NCBI RefSeq assembly: GCF_016786215.1
Contig: NZ_JADOBG010000023.1
Coordinates: 1-64,000 of the forward strand
DNA length: 64,000 nucleotides
Source: Legionella bononiensis
GTDB taxonomy: Bacteria; Pseudomonadota; Gammaproteobacteria; Legionellales; Legionellaceae
Reading direction: 5' to 3'
The translations under genes and the position numbers were made by a program. The notes under the pieces were generated by a model, which had not been told where the DNA came from, made no database searches, and saw nothing but the letters and a program-made list of their open reading frames with translations. Positions 27,098 through 35,602 of the stretch are shown piece by piece (within the stretch, counting starts at the first letter, position 1; each line of letters begins with the position of its first letter).

Positions 27098-27721
27098 TCA
27101 CATCGACAGTTTACGCCATTGATTCGTCATGACACAAAATAAATCTGCAGTTTTCTCGGCATCGTAAATAGCTGAATGAGCCTCGTGAGGATCAAAATGG
27201 ATTCCTGCCGCATGAGCCGCTTTCGCCAATACGGTTTGTCCATAAATCAAGCCACCCAGGGTTGCGGTATCAAAGCAGGTAAATGCATGAAATGGTGATT
27301 TCACTCCTGTTCTTTTAATTGCTTCTTTTATGAATAATAAATCAAACCAGGCATTATGTCCGACCAGCACCGCTCTTTGACAGCGTGTTTTCTTTAACGC
27401 GGTGAAGATTGGTTGAAATAATCGTTCCAGTGCTACTTTCTCATCCACTGCAAAACGTAAAGGCTGGAATGGGTCGATTTGGTTAAATTCCAGAGATTTC
27501 TGGTCTAATTCCGCGCCAGAAAAAGGTAGGATGTGTTCAAAATGACTTTCACCCCGTTTTAGTTGTCCCTCAGAATCCATTTCAACTAAAACAATACACA
27601 TTTCTAAAAGCGCATTTTTATGAGGCACTAAACCGGCAGTTTCAACATCAACAACTACAGGTAAAAAACCACGGAATCGTTCTTTAATATTGATACTTAA
27701 AACAGTATTACTCTTGGTCAT
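27098..27721 (-). CDS. rnt: Ribonuclease T (3' exonuclease, DEDD family)
   Basis: 207 aa from the ATG at 27721, which has GGAG five bases upstream; a reading from 27778 lies inside pyrC. The DEDDh exonuclease residues are in VVVDVETAGL (D, E), VGHNAWFDLLFI (D) and FDPHEAHSAIYDAEKTADLF (H, D). It trims 3' ends of tRNA and other stable RNAs. It overlaps the end of pyrC by 14 bases, an arrangement shared with other gammaproteobacteria. Confidence 0.93.
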   Translation of the reverse strand: MTKSNTVLSINIKERFRGFLPVVVDVETAGLVPHKNALLEMCIVLVEMDSEGQLKRGESHFEHILPFSGAELDQKSLEFNQIDPFQPLRFAVDEKVALERLFQPIFTALKKTRCQRAVLVGHNAWFDLLFIKEAIKRTGVKSPFHAFTCFDTATLGGLIYGQTVLAKAAHAAGIHFDPHEAHSAIYDAEKTADLFCVMTNQWRKLSM

Positions 27722-28742
27722 ATATACTCCAGGGCAGCGTTTGTCCTGCAGCCATTGGAACGACCTGATTCTGTCCAAAAGGCATTTCCTTAGGAATGTT
27801 TTGCGGGATTTTCATCAGTTCAATCTGTTCTTTATTTATTGGTAATTGATAAAATTCAGCACCAAACTGACTCAAAAAATGATTGAGCTTATTTAACTGA
27901 TTGAGCTCATCAAACATCTGGGTATAGAGGGCAACGGCAAACGGAGCCGAGTAAATCCCGGCGCAACCGCAGGCATTTTCTTTTGTTGATATTGCATGAG
28001 GGGCGCTGTCTGTACCTGCGAAAAATTTGGGGGAACCACTGCTGATCGCACTTTGCAGGGCTCGTTGATCCCTCTCATGTTTTAAAATAGGCAAACAATA
28101 ATAATGAGGTCTTAACCCTCCGGCTAATAGATGATTACGATTATATAAAAGATGATGAGGGGTAATTGTGGCTGCAACAGTCTGGGGAGCTTCACCAACA
28201 AAATCAACCGCAGATTGGGTCGATATGTGCTCCAGTACAATTCGCAATTTTGGAAAGTTAGTGATTATGGGTTTTAAATATTCATCTATGAATAATGCCT
28301 CTCGCTCAAAGATATCACTATGAGTTACTTCTCCATGGATTTGTAAGACCAGATTATTGCTCTGCATTACTTCAAATAATGGATAAAGTGCATGTAATGA
28401 TTTGGCACCTGCCTCAGAATTGGTTGTGGCACCTGCCGGATACAATTTTGCGCCTAAAATATAAGGATCTGATGCCGCTGAGTGCAGTTCATCGGCTGAC
28501 ACAGATTCATTCAGATAAAATGTCATGTAGGGAATAAAAGAATTACCTTCAGGTATAGCAGAGACTATCCTCTTCCTGTAGCTTTGTAGTAATGGCAAGG
28601 TAGTAAGTGCGGGGTTTAGATTTGGCATAACTAATGCGCGTGCAAAATGTTGAGCTGTTGCTGGAACCGTATGTAACAATTGGTCCCCGTCCCTGAGATG
28701 AACATGCCAGTCATCTGGGCGGTTAATAATTAGGGTGTGCAT
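27708..28742 (-). CDS. pyrC: Dihydroorotase (class II)
   Basis: 344 aa from the ATG at 28742 (MHTLIINRPDDWHVHLRDGD); an upstream in-frame ATG adds 14 residues that do not fit the family. Zn ligands are visible in DWHVHLRD, the carboxylated-lysine segment ILGAKLYPAGAT, QIHGEVT, VLEHISTQ and the late FFAGTDSAPH with catalytic Asp. It closes the pyrimidine ring of carbamoyl aspartate. It is coupled to rnt by overlap. Confidence 0.95.
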   Translation of the reverse strand: MHTLIINRPDDWHVHLRDGDQLLHTVPATAQHFARALVMPNLNPALTTLPLLQSYRKRIVSAIPEGNSFIPYMTFYLNESVSADELHSAASDPYILGAKLYPAGATTNSEAGAKSLHALYPLFEVMQSNNLVLQIHGEVTHSDIFEREALFIDEYLKPIITNFPKLRIVLEHISTQSAVDFVGEAPQTVAATITPHHLLYNRNHLLAGGLRPHYYCLPILKHERDQRALQSAISSGSPKFFAGTDSAPHAISTKENACGCAGIYSAPFAVALYTQMFDELNQLNKLNHFLSQFGAEFYQLPINKEQIELMKIPQNIPKEMPFGQNQVVPMAAGQTLPWSIYDQE

Positions 28743-28811
28743 AATAAAGATTCCTGCATCATTGCCGATACATAAGGATATCATGAATTAGGTCATTGGG
28801 ATGAGCAAAAA

Positions 28812-29696
28812 ATGGCACTTGGACATATTTCAGGCAAAAATATATTGGCAAGTTTTGTGAGTAGTATGCTCTACATGACGAGTGCCATAGCAGTGCCACA
28901 TATAGATTACGCCAGTCCTATGGGCGATGAACAATGGAAAATGAGCGGAAATCCTCTCCGTTGTGGATTATCACTTGTCATTCCAAATTACGGTATTGGT
29001 TATTTTGAACAATACGCAACAAAAACGCCGCATTTTATCTTACGTAAATGGGATCAAGTACAGAAATCATTGCCTGCTCAGGTTGTAGCCAAACCTCCTG
29101 TTTGGAAACCACTTTTATTAAATTCGTATGTAGTTGCACGCTCCTATATTAAACCTGGTGAATATGGCATCTATCTCAATCGCGAGCCGGCATTAAAATT
29201 ATTAGTTTTTTTATCACAAGGATATCAGGCTAATTTTAATTATTTATCAGAGGAAGGCTTCAGTGTCACAGTATCTCTCTCTCCTGTTCGCTTTCAGAAA
29301 GTATATTCAAAATATCAACAGTGTCTGGGTGGGTTATTGCCCTTTGACTATGAGGATGTAAAAGAAACAGTATTTCATTTTGGCATTGACAGTAAAATGT
29401 TAACCGATGAAGACAAATCTCAGTTGCGCCGAATTGCTCAATATGTTGCAGCTGATATGCAGATTGATGTGATTCGAATTGTAGGCTATGCCGATGAGAG
29501 CGGTCGCAAGGGATATAATAATGCGGTTTCTCAATTTAGGGCTGAAGCCGTAAAAAATTATTTACTATGGCTTGGTGTACCTAAAAGAAAGTTGTCTGTA
29601 ACCTGGTTTGGGGCTCTAAAACCCATTGCACGAAATGATACTGATGAAGGGCGTGCAGCAAATCGGCGTGTTGTCATTGAGCTGATAAAAAAATAA
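28812..29696 (+). CDS. motY: MotY-like OmpA-family flagellar protein
   Basis: 294 aa. A signal peptide is followed by a domain with QWKMSGNPLRCGLSLVIPNY and then a C-terminal OmpA-like peptidoglycan-binding domain (about 180-294; IVGYADESGRKGYNNAVSQ, GRAANRRVVIEL). The N-terminal domain and its position divergent from pyrC-rnt are the same as for MotY, the T-ring component that holds the stator in polar flagella of Vibrio and Pseudomonas. In Legionella flagella are linked to the transmissive phase. Orthology is supported by domain layout and synteny; no other flagellar gene is in the window. Confidence 0.85.
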   Translation: MALGHISGKNILASFVSSMLYMTSAIAVPHIDYASPMGDEQWKMSGNPLRCGLSLVIPNYGIGYFEQYATKTPHFILRKWDQVQKSLPAQVVAKPPVWKPLLLNSYVVARSYIKPGEYGIYLNREPALKLLVFLSQGYQANFNYLSEEGFSVTVSLSPVRFQKVYSKYQQCLGGLLPFDYEDVKETVFHFGIDSKMLTDEDKSQLRRIAQYVAADMQIDVIRIVGYADESGRKGYNNAVSQFRAEAVKNYLLWLGVPKRKLSVTWFGALKPIARNDTDEGRAANRRVVIELIKK

Positions 29697-29754
29697 CCTC
29701 GTCGTTCATAGTTTGCTATGCTGCTGATAGTATTCAATTATTTGTAATTTATTC

Positions 29755-29783
29755 TTGACTTCTATGCGGTCACTTTAGATACT
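29755..29783 (+). promoter_or_regulatory. Likely sigma-70 promoter of MOMP gene 1
   Basis: TTGACT (29755-29760), 17-bp spacer, GATACT (29778-29783). The same spacing and almost the same hexamers are found before MOMP genes 3 and 4, which strengthens the call. Confidence 0.65.
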
Positions 29784-29827
29784 CTTAAAGTTACTGACAT
29801 AAACGCTTCAAATGAAGCGTTGCTGCT

Positions 29828-29952
29828 CAGGACTTACAAAAAACGCCCAATCTACTCGTTAAAAGGAATTTTTAAGTCGGTCATTTAGTTTATCTAAAAT
29901 TCCTCATTAAAAATTTCTTTTGTCTCGACCTTGGGGGAGGGCATAAGTCCTG
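29828..29952. repeat. Palindromic MITE-like element, copy B, in the MOMP 1 leader
   Basis: Terminal repeats CAGGACTTAC (29828-29837) and ATAAGTCCTG (29943-29952) are inverted copies. Inner arms AAAAGGAATTTTTAA and TTAAAAATTTCTTTT extend the palindrome. The 125-bp unit shares its plan and much sequence with copy A. It lies between the promoter and the start codon, so a long hairpin should form in the mRNA leader. Confidence 0.8.
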
Positions 29953-30011
29953 TGGTTTTGATTGATGCGTTATACAATAATGGAATTAATAAATACCCGA
30001 TGGAGAGAGGC

Positions 30012-30905
30012 ATGATGAGTTTAAAAAAGACAACAATAGCGTTACTGGTTTTAGGTAGCGGAGCAGCATTTGCGGGTACAATGGGCCCCGTCTGTACTCC
30101 CGGTAATGTCACTGTTCCCTGCGAAGCGACTGCTTGGGATGTAGGTATAACTGCATTGTATTTACAACCAGTTTACGATGCTAACTGGGGTTATAACGGT
30201 TTTGTTGACGTTAATAATTACAGACATTGGCATGATTTTGATGGTGATTGGACTTGGGGTTTTAAACTTGAAGGTTCTTATCACTTTAATACAGGTAATG
30301 ATATTAATATCAATTGGTATCACCTGGACGCTGATACAGATCACTGGGCCTTTATCGATCAGCTGTATCAATATAACACCAAATGGGATGCCGTTAATGC
30401 TGAACTAGGTCAATTCGTTGATTTTAGCGCCAACAAAAAAATACGGTTCCATGGTGGCGTTCAATATGCGCACATTAATACACAGGTGAATCGTCATTTA
30501 AACGGGGTATATTTAGATGGTTATCATTCCGAGTTTAATGGTGTTGGACCACGAACCGGAATTGATATGAATTATGTATTTGGTAATGGATTCGGTATTT
30601 ATGCAAAAGCAGCTACAGCAATTCTCGTTGGTACCAGTAAATTCTACGATAACTGTGGAGTTTGCGGTAATGCTTATGGTTCTAAAAATGCTATGGTACC
30701 TGAGGTTGAGGCTAAATTAGGCGCTGATTATAGTTATGCTATGGCTCAAGGTGATTTAACTTTGGATGTAGGTTATATGTGGTTTAATTATTTTAACGCC
30801 TTACATAATAATGCAGCGCGAAATGTAGGACTTCCTAGCAGTTTTGAGACTGACTTTTCAGCTTCCGGTCCTTACATTGGTTTAAAATATGTTGGCAATG
30901 TTTAA
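30012..30905 (+). CDS. Major outer membrane protein (MOMP) paralogue 1
   Basis: 297 aa from the ATG at 30012, matching the starts of the sister genes (MMSLKK against MFSLKK); a longer reading begins inside the repeat. The signal peptide ends FAG, then the mature motif [17 protein letters not shown] with two cysteines, characteristic of the Legionella MOMP (OmpS-like) porin. Alternating beta-strand pattern and a C-terminal [10 protein letters not shown] strand. In Legionella MOMP is a cation-selective porin and a complement-binding surface antigen. First of five tandem copies, with its own promoter and terminator. Confidence 0.93.
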   Translation: MMSLKKTTIALLVLGSGAAFAGTMGPVCTPGNVTVPCEATAWDVGITALYLQPVYDANWGYNGFVDVNNYRHWHDFDGDWTWGFKLEGSYHFNTGNDININWYHLDADTDHWAFIDQLYQYNTKWDAVNAELGQFVDFSANKKIRFHGGVQYAHINTQVNRHLNGVYLDGYHSEFNGVGPRTGIDMNYVFGNGFGIYAKAATAILVGTSKFYDNCGVCGNAYGSKNAMVPEVEAKLGADYSYAMAQGDLTLDVGYMWFNYFNALHNNAARNVGLPSSFETDFSASGPYIGLKYVGNV

Positions 30906-30940
30906 TCGGACAGTGTTTACCAACAGATAAATAATTGAGG

Positions 30941-30977
30941 CATCCACTTTGGAGTCAATTCAAGTGGATGTTTTTTT
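30941..30977 (+). terminator. Rho-independent terminator after MOMP 1
   Basis: CATCCACTT (30941-30949) pairs with AAGTGGATG (30962-30970), followed by a run of seven T. Confidence 0.9.
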
Positions 30978-31042
30978 GTGGGAAAAAAAGCTGATTTGGC
31001 GGAACTAATAAATCTCACTCATCACTCAATCGGAGACAAGGT

Positions 31043-31924
31043 ATGTTTCATGTTAAAAAAATAGCAGTAACAGTTGTTCTTTTAAGCAGCAGCACCGTTT
31101 TTTCAGGTACCATGGGGCCAGTCTGTACTCCAGGAAATGTAACCGTTCCTTGCGAGAGTACAGCCTGGGATGTTGGTTTAACCGCATTGTATTTACAACC
31201 CATAGAGGATGCTAACTGGGGTTACCGCAGTATTGTACCTGTGGCCGGATATGATCATTATAATGATTGGAATCATGGTTTTGACTGGGGGTTCAAACTG
31301 GAGGGCTCCTATCATTTTAATACTGGCAATGATCTCACTGTTAACTGGATGTATTTAAATCCTGTAACTAATGGTTATTATGGTATCGCTGATCGTACGT
31401 TTCATCATGAATTGAAATGGAATGTAGTTAATGGCGAGTTAGGTCAGTTCGTTGATTTTAGTGTGAACAAGAAGATACGATTCCATGGTGGTGTTCAGTA
31501 CGCGCAAATTAAAGGCAGTCTTGATAATTATCGAGGCGGTGTGTTTTTTACTCATGCTGATTCAGAGTTTAGTGGATTCGGGCCTCGCACTGGTATTGAC
31601 ATGAATTATGTGTTCGCCAATGGAATTGGAGTCTATGGTAAAGCAGCAACTGCTGTATTGGTCGGGACCAGTCGGTTTTATGATGGATTGTTCTTAAATT
31701 ACGGTTCGAAGAATGCGATGGTTCCTGAAGTTGAGGCCAAGTTGGGCGCAGCTTATACTTATTCAATGGCTCAAGGTGATTTGATTCTGGATGCAGGCTA
31801 TATGTGGTTTAATTATTTCAATGCATTACACAATACAATTGCTATTCCTATTGGCGGCGGGGTTGAAGGCGATATTGCTGAATCGGGGCCCTATATCGGT
31901 TTGAAATATGTGGGTCATGTATAA
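31043..31924 (+). CDS. MOMP paralogue 2
   Basis: 293 aa. Signal peptide with the cleavage region VFSG, then [17 protein letters not shown]. It is the most diverged of the first four copies in codon choice and loops (for example the region around residues 65-75 and the [12 protein letters not shown] segment near the end), ending [20 protein letters not shown] lies before the ATG. Upstream I found no TTGACA/GATACT pair like those of copies 1, 3 and 4, so expression may be low or conditional. A hairpin (CACCCATTT/AAATGGGTG) follows. Confidence 0.92.
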   Translation: MFHVKKIAVTVVLLSSSTVFSGTMGPVCTPGNVTVPCESTAWDVGLTALYLQPIEDANWGYRSIVPVAGYDHYNDWNHGFDWGFKLEGSYHFNTGNDLTVNWMYLNPVTNGYYGIADRTFHHELKWNVVNGELGQFVDFSVNKKIRFHGGVQYAQIKGSLDNYRGGVFFTHADSEFSGFGPRTGIDMNYVFANGIGVYGKAATAVLVGTSRFYDGLFLNYGSKNAMVPEVEAKLGAAYTYSMAQGDLILDAGYMWFNYFNALHNTIAIPIGGGVEGDIAESGPYIGLKYVGHV

Positions 31925-32308
31925 AGAAATGCATATAAAAAAAGTTTTTATCACCCATTTGAGCACAGTTTTAAATGGGTGAATCTCTACTCTAAATGCC
32001 TTAATCAGGAACACGGGGGTTGAAAAAACGATAAATCGCCCCCTTAATAATGTAAAACTAAAGTCAGATCTTGAGTGATGTTAGAAATTTAACATTTGCT
32101 CAAAATTTACAACACGTGCTTAAAAAAACGCTATCCCCATGAAAATATTCAATTTTTTCACCAAAATTCTTGACATCTTTAAAATCAGTGCTGATACTCA
32201 TATCGTTGCATGCTTCGAAGCTGAACTACGGATGCATGCTATTGACAACTCTAAAAGGTGAGTTATCAATAAAATGGGAACTCAATAATAATTTAGTGGA
32301 GACAAGGC
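31925..32308. other. Intergenic region between MOMP 2 and MOMP 3
   Basis: A 384-bp gap with a hairpin after MOMP 2 (CACCCATTT about 31954, AAATGGGTG about 31974-31982, no U-tract) and the MOMP 3 promoter at 32170-32198. No ORF supported. Confidence 0.55.
32170..32198 (+). promoter_or_regulatory. Likely sigma-70 promoter of MOMP gene 3
   Basis: Consensus TTGACA (32170-32175), 17-bp spacer, GATACT (32193-32198). It is about 110 bases before the start codon. Confidence 0.7.
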
Positions 32309-33181
32309 ATGTTTAGTTTGAAAAAAACAGCAGTAGCTGTTCTTGCTTTAGGTAGCAGTGCAGTGTTCGCCGGTACTATGGGACCAGTTTGCACCCCAGG
32401 TAACGTTACTGTTCCTTGCGAAAGAACTGCTTGGGATATCGGAATTACTGCCCTGTATTTGCAACCAGTTTACGATGCTGATTGGGGATATCGTGAAATC
32501 GTTCGTATTAACGGTTTTGATCACTTCCAAGATTTGAATCAAGATTGGGATTGGGGTTTCAAATTAGAAGGCTCCTACCATTTCAACACTGGAAATGACA
32601 TCAATGTTAACTGGTATCATTTGGATACAGATAACGACGGGTATTATTCTAATATGATTGATCATTACCGTCACAATGACAAATGGGATGCTGTTAACGC
32701 TGAGCTAGGTCAATTCGTTGATTTCAGTGCCAACAAGAAAATGCGTTTCCATGGTGGTGTTCAGTACGCAAGAATCCAAATGGATCACAATTTTTACACC
32801 AGTGGTATCTTCGCTGCCAACGCAAACTCTGAGTTTAGCGGTTTTGGACCACGCACCGGTCTTGATATGAATTATGTATTTGGTAATGGTTTTGGTATCT
32901 ATGCTAAAGCAGCTACAGCAATTTTAGTTGGTACCAGTAGTTTCAATGATGGACTGAACTTTGCTTACGGCTCTAAGAACGCGATTGTTCCAGAAGTTGA
33001 AGCTAAGTTAGGCGCTGATTATACTTATGCAATGGCTCAAGGTGATTTGACTCTGGATGTTGGTTACATGTGGTTTAATTACTTCAATACCTTGCATAAC
33101 TCAGCATCTCCGGCAGGCTTTGAAAGTGATTTCTCAGCTTCTGGCCCATACATTGGTTTGAAGTATGTTGGTAATGTGTAA
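32309..33181 (+). CDS. MOMP paralogue 3
   Basis: 290 aa with signal peptide ([11 protein letters not shown]...FAG) and the [17 protein letters not shown] motif; ends [10 protein letters not shown]. The first half of the gene is nearly identical at the DNA level to paralogue 4, while the variable loop around residues 105-115 and 160-172 differs. GGAGACAAGG precedes the ATG and a consensus promoter lies upstream, so this is probably one of the main expressed copies. Confidence 0.94.
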   Translation: MFSLKKTAVAVLALGSSAVFAGTMGPVCTPGNVTVPCERTAWDIGITALYLQPVYDADWGYREIVRINGFDHFQDLNQDWDWGFKLEGSYHFNTGNDINVNWYHLDTDNDGYYSNMIDHYRHNDKWDAVNAELGQFVDFSANKKMRFHGGVQYARIQMDHNFYTSGIFAANANSEFSGFGPRTGLDMNYVFGNGFGIYAKAATAILVGTSSFNDGLNFAYGSKNAIVPEVEAKLGADYTYAMAQGDLTLDVGYMWFNYFNTLHNSASPAGFESDFSASGPYIGLKYVGNV

Positions 33182-33215
33182 TTTGTTAACTTTTTAAGAA
33201 ATTTCAGCAATACTG

Positions 33216-33244
33216 TTGACTTTATTTAAGTCCGGCTGGATAAT
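33216..33244 (+). promoter_or_regulatory. Likely sigma-70 promoter of MOMP gene 4
   Basis: TTGACT (33216-33221), 17-bp spacer, GATAAT (33239-33244), the best -10 of the three MOMP promoters. It lies about 35 bases after the MOMP 3 stop. Confidence 0.7.
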
Positions 33245-33347
33245 TTATCAAGGTACGCTCTCGATTAGAGCGAAGAATGCGTACTGTTGCTGATTACTAT
33301 TAAATTGGTAACGAACGGAAATTAATAATAAAAAAGTGGAGATAAGC

Positions 33348-34223
33348 ATGTTAAATTTGAAAAAAACAGCGGTAGCTGTTCTTGCTTTAGGTAGCAGTGC
33401 AGTGTTCGCTGGTACTATGGGACCAGTTTGCACCCCAGGTAACGTTACTGTTCCTTGCGAAAGAACTGCTTGGGATATCGGAATTACTGCCCTGTATTTG
33501 CAACCAGTTTATGATGCTGATTGGGGATATCGTGAAATCGTTCGTGTTAACGGTTTTGATCACTACCAAGATTGGAATCATGATTGGGATTGGGGCTTTA
33601 AATTAGAAGGCTCTTACCACTTCAACACTGGAAATGACATCAATGTTAACTGGTATCATTTAGATACTGATAACGACGGTTACTTCTTCGGTAATGTCAA
33701 TCACCACTATCGTCACAACATCAAATGGGATGCTGTTAACGGTGAGTTAGGTCAATTCGTTGATTTCAGTGCTAACAAGAAAATACGTTTCCATGGTGGT
33801 GTTCAGTACGCTCGAATCCAAATGGATCACAACGTTTACGATTTTGGCGTTTTCGCAGCTAACGCAAATTCTGAGTTCAGCGGTTTTGGACCACGTACCG
33901 GTATTGACATGAACTACGTGTTCGGTAATGGTTTCGGAATTTATGCTAAAGCAGCTACTGCAATTTTAGTTGGTACCAGCAGTTTCAATGATGGACTGAA
34001 CTTCGCTTACGGTTCTAAGAATGCGATTGTTCCAGAAGTTGAAGCTAAATTAGGTGCTGATTACACTTACGCAATGGCTCAAGGCGATTTGACCCTGGAT
34101 GTTGGTTACATGTGGTTCAATTACTTCAATACTCTGCATAACACAGCAAGTGCAGTTGGTTTTGAAACTGATTTCTCAGCTTCTGGCCCATACATTGGTT
34201 TGAAGTATGTTGGTAATGTGTAA
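33348..34223 (+). CDS. MOMP paralogue 4
   Basis: 291 aa from the ATG at 33348 ([11 protein letters not shown]), with GGAGATAAGC upstream; the in-frame GTG at 33336 is part of this site. It has the same signal peptide and mature motif as copy 3 and ends [10 protein letters not shown]. About 185 bases from the signal peptide to residue 62 differ from copy 3 at only about three positions, synonymous by eye. This points to a recent duplication or gene conversion. A strong terminator follows directly. Confidence 0.94.
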   Translation: MLNLKKTAVAVLALGSSAVFAGTMGPVCTPGNVTVPCERTAWDIGITALYLQPVYDADWGYREIVRVNGFDHYQDWNHDWDWGFKLEGSYHFNTGNDINVNWYHLDTDNDGYFFGNVNHHYRHNIKWDAVNGELGQFVDFSANKKIRFHGGVQYARIQMDHNVYDFGVFAANANSEFSGFGPRTGIDMNYVFGNGFGIYAKAATAILVGTSSFNDGLNFAYGSKNAIVPEVEAKLGADYTYAMAQGDLTLDVGYMWFNYFNTLHNTASAVGFETDFSASGPYIGLKYVGNV

Positions 34224-34251
34224 TTTCTTATTAACTTAAGAATTATTTTAG

Positions 34252-34283
34252 AGCCCGTCATTAAGGTGATGGGCTTTTTTTTT
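34252..34283 (+). terminator. Strong rho-independent terminator between MOMP 4 and MOMP 5
   Basis: AGCCCGTCA (34252-34260) and TGATGGGCT (34267-34275) with one G-T pair, then nine T. MOMP 5 starts only 17 bases after it. Confidence 0.93.
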
Positions 34284-34299
34284 ACGTAAGGGAGTATTT

Positions 34300-35277
34300 A
34301 TGATAAAAAAGACGACTTTAGCTGTATTGGGATTAGCAGCAAGTAACTTTGCAGCTGCTGGTACTATGGGACCAGTGTGTACACCCGGAAATGTTACTGT
34401 TCCTTGCGAGGCAAGACTTTGGGATATTGGAGTTCAGGCTCTATATTTAAGGCAAGTATATGATGCTGATAAAGCTTATCAACATGATACCTTACCTTTT
34501 AGAGGTTTTCGTGAAGTAAATAATGAATGGGATTGGGGATATAGACTAGAAGGTTCCTATCATTTTAATACAGGCAATGATGCAACAGTAACCTGGGTTC
34601 ATTATCAAAATGACTCAAACCGAGATGGCTTTGTTGGTTTAATTCCATTTTCACAACAATTTGCTCCATTATCTTCACCTTACCGAATTGAAGATGATAC
34701 CTATTTTGATCAGGTTAATCTGGTGTTGGGTCAGCATGCAGATTTTGGTTTGGTTAAAAATATGCGATTCTATGGTGGATTGCAGTATGCTAATATAAAT
34801 GATAAAGCAAACTCTTATTTTTACCGATCACCTGCACAATTAGTTCGCTTAGGAATTGATGCTGTTTATCAATATGAAAAAACAGACTTTAAAGGGGTTG
34901 GTCCTGTAGTAGGCATTGATTATTCATATGATATAACCAGCGCATTCAGCGTTACAGCAAATGGCGCAGGTTCAATTCTTTATGGAACAAGTCGCTTTAA
35001 TTACGGGTATGTTGGTACACCTCTAGGGGCAGTATTGTTGGATCGCTATGGCACTAAAAAAGCAATTGTTCCCAGTTTAGAAGCTAAACTCGGATTAAAT
35101 TATGCTTATGCTATGGCTCAAGGTGTATTGAATATTGAAGGCGGTTATCAAGTAATGAATTATTTCAATGCCTTACAAACAGTTGGAATTGGTGGTTTTA
35201 CCACAGTTCGGGCTAACAGCAGTGATTATGGTCTTTATGGCCCATATTTCGGTGTGAAATATGTAGGTAATGCCTAA
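34300..35277 (+). CDS. MOMP paralogue 5 (diverged)
   Basis: 325 aa, longer than the others. The mature motif [17 protein letters not shown] is unchanged, but the barrel is clearly diverged (ALYLRQVYDADKAYQHD, QHADFGLVKNMRFYGGLQYA), with longer loops and the ending YFGVKYVGNA. AAGGGAG is well placed before the ATG. The terminator of copy 4 leaves no room for a promoter, so expression would need read-through, unless a promoter lies within copy 4. A second terminator follows. Confidence 0.92.
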   Translation: MIKKTTLAVLGLAASNFAAAGTMGPVCTPGNVTVPCEARLWDIGVQALYLRQVYDADKAYQHDTLPFRGFREVNNEWDWGYRLEGSYHFNTGNDATVTWVHYQNDSNRDGFVGLIPFSQQFAPLSSPYRIEDDTYFDQVNLVLGQHADFGLVKNMRFYGGLQYANINDKANSYFYRSPAQLVRLGIDAVYQYEKTDFKGVGPVVGIDYSYDITSAFSVTANGAGSILYGTSRFNYGYVGTPLGAVLLDRYGTKKAIVPSLEAKLGLNYAYAMAQGVLNIEGGYQVMNYFNALQTVGIGGFTTVRANSSDYGLYGPYFGVKYVGNA

Positions 35278-35602
35278 TAAATCAATTATTGATAAAAAGC
35301 CCATTGTACATGGGCTTTTTTTTATCATTATCAAGCTGAATGTTAAATAGAACAGTACTGAAAAAATTACATAGAGAGCATAGATTAAATTTGTTAATTC
35401 ATTATTAAAATTGACTTTTTCATTTCAACAACTAAAAAGAACAATGCCCATTGATTTATATAAACTAATTAATCCTGCCTATAAAGGTCTTTTCTAATCT
35501 GCAAATAGATCCTGATTTAACTCTAGCCATCAAGAAATTGCCACGATATAATCCCTCGTCTGTTCGATGTTGATGTAAAAATAATACACAGGAGTACCCC
35601 GC
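35278..35602. other. Intergenic region between MOMP 5 and LbtU-like gene
   Basis: A 325-bp AT-rich gap with the MOMP 5 terminator at 35294-35323. A TTGACT (35411) has no good -10 at the usual distance. No ORF or recognisable Fur-type palindrome was seen. Confidence 0.45.
35294..35323 (+). terminator. Rho-independent terminator after MOMP 5
   Basis: AAAAAGCCCAT (35294-35304) and ATGGGCTTTTT (35310-35320) with a TGTAC loop and a run of eight T. Confidence 0.93.

Larger units (their letters stand above)
29697..30011. other. Leader region of the first MOMP gene
   Basis: A 315-bp gap holding a likely sigma-70 promoter (29755-29783) and then palindromic element copy B (29828-29952). The ribosome binding site GGAGAGAGG (30002-30010) lies just before the ATG at 30012. 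The element would therefore sit in the 5' untranslated RNA. Confidence 0.6.

Noticed and set aside
29931..30011. Upstream start for MOMP 1 inside the palindromic element
   Set aside because: The extra 27 residues are not found in sister genes, which start with the signal peptide and a good ribosome binding site.
30012..35277. Antisense and alternate-frame ORFs within the MOMP genes (for example 30162-30371, 31569-31766)
   Set aside because: They are shadows produced by the repeated coding sequence; they have no start signals of their own.
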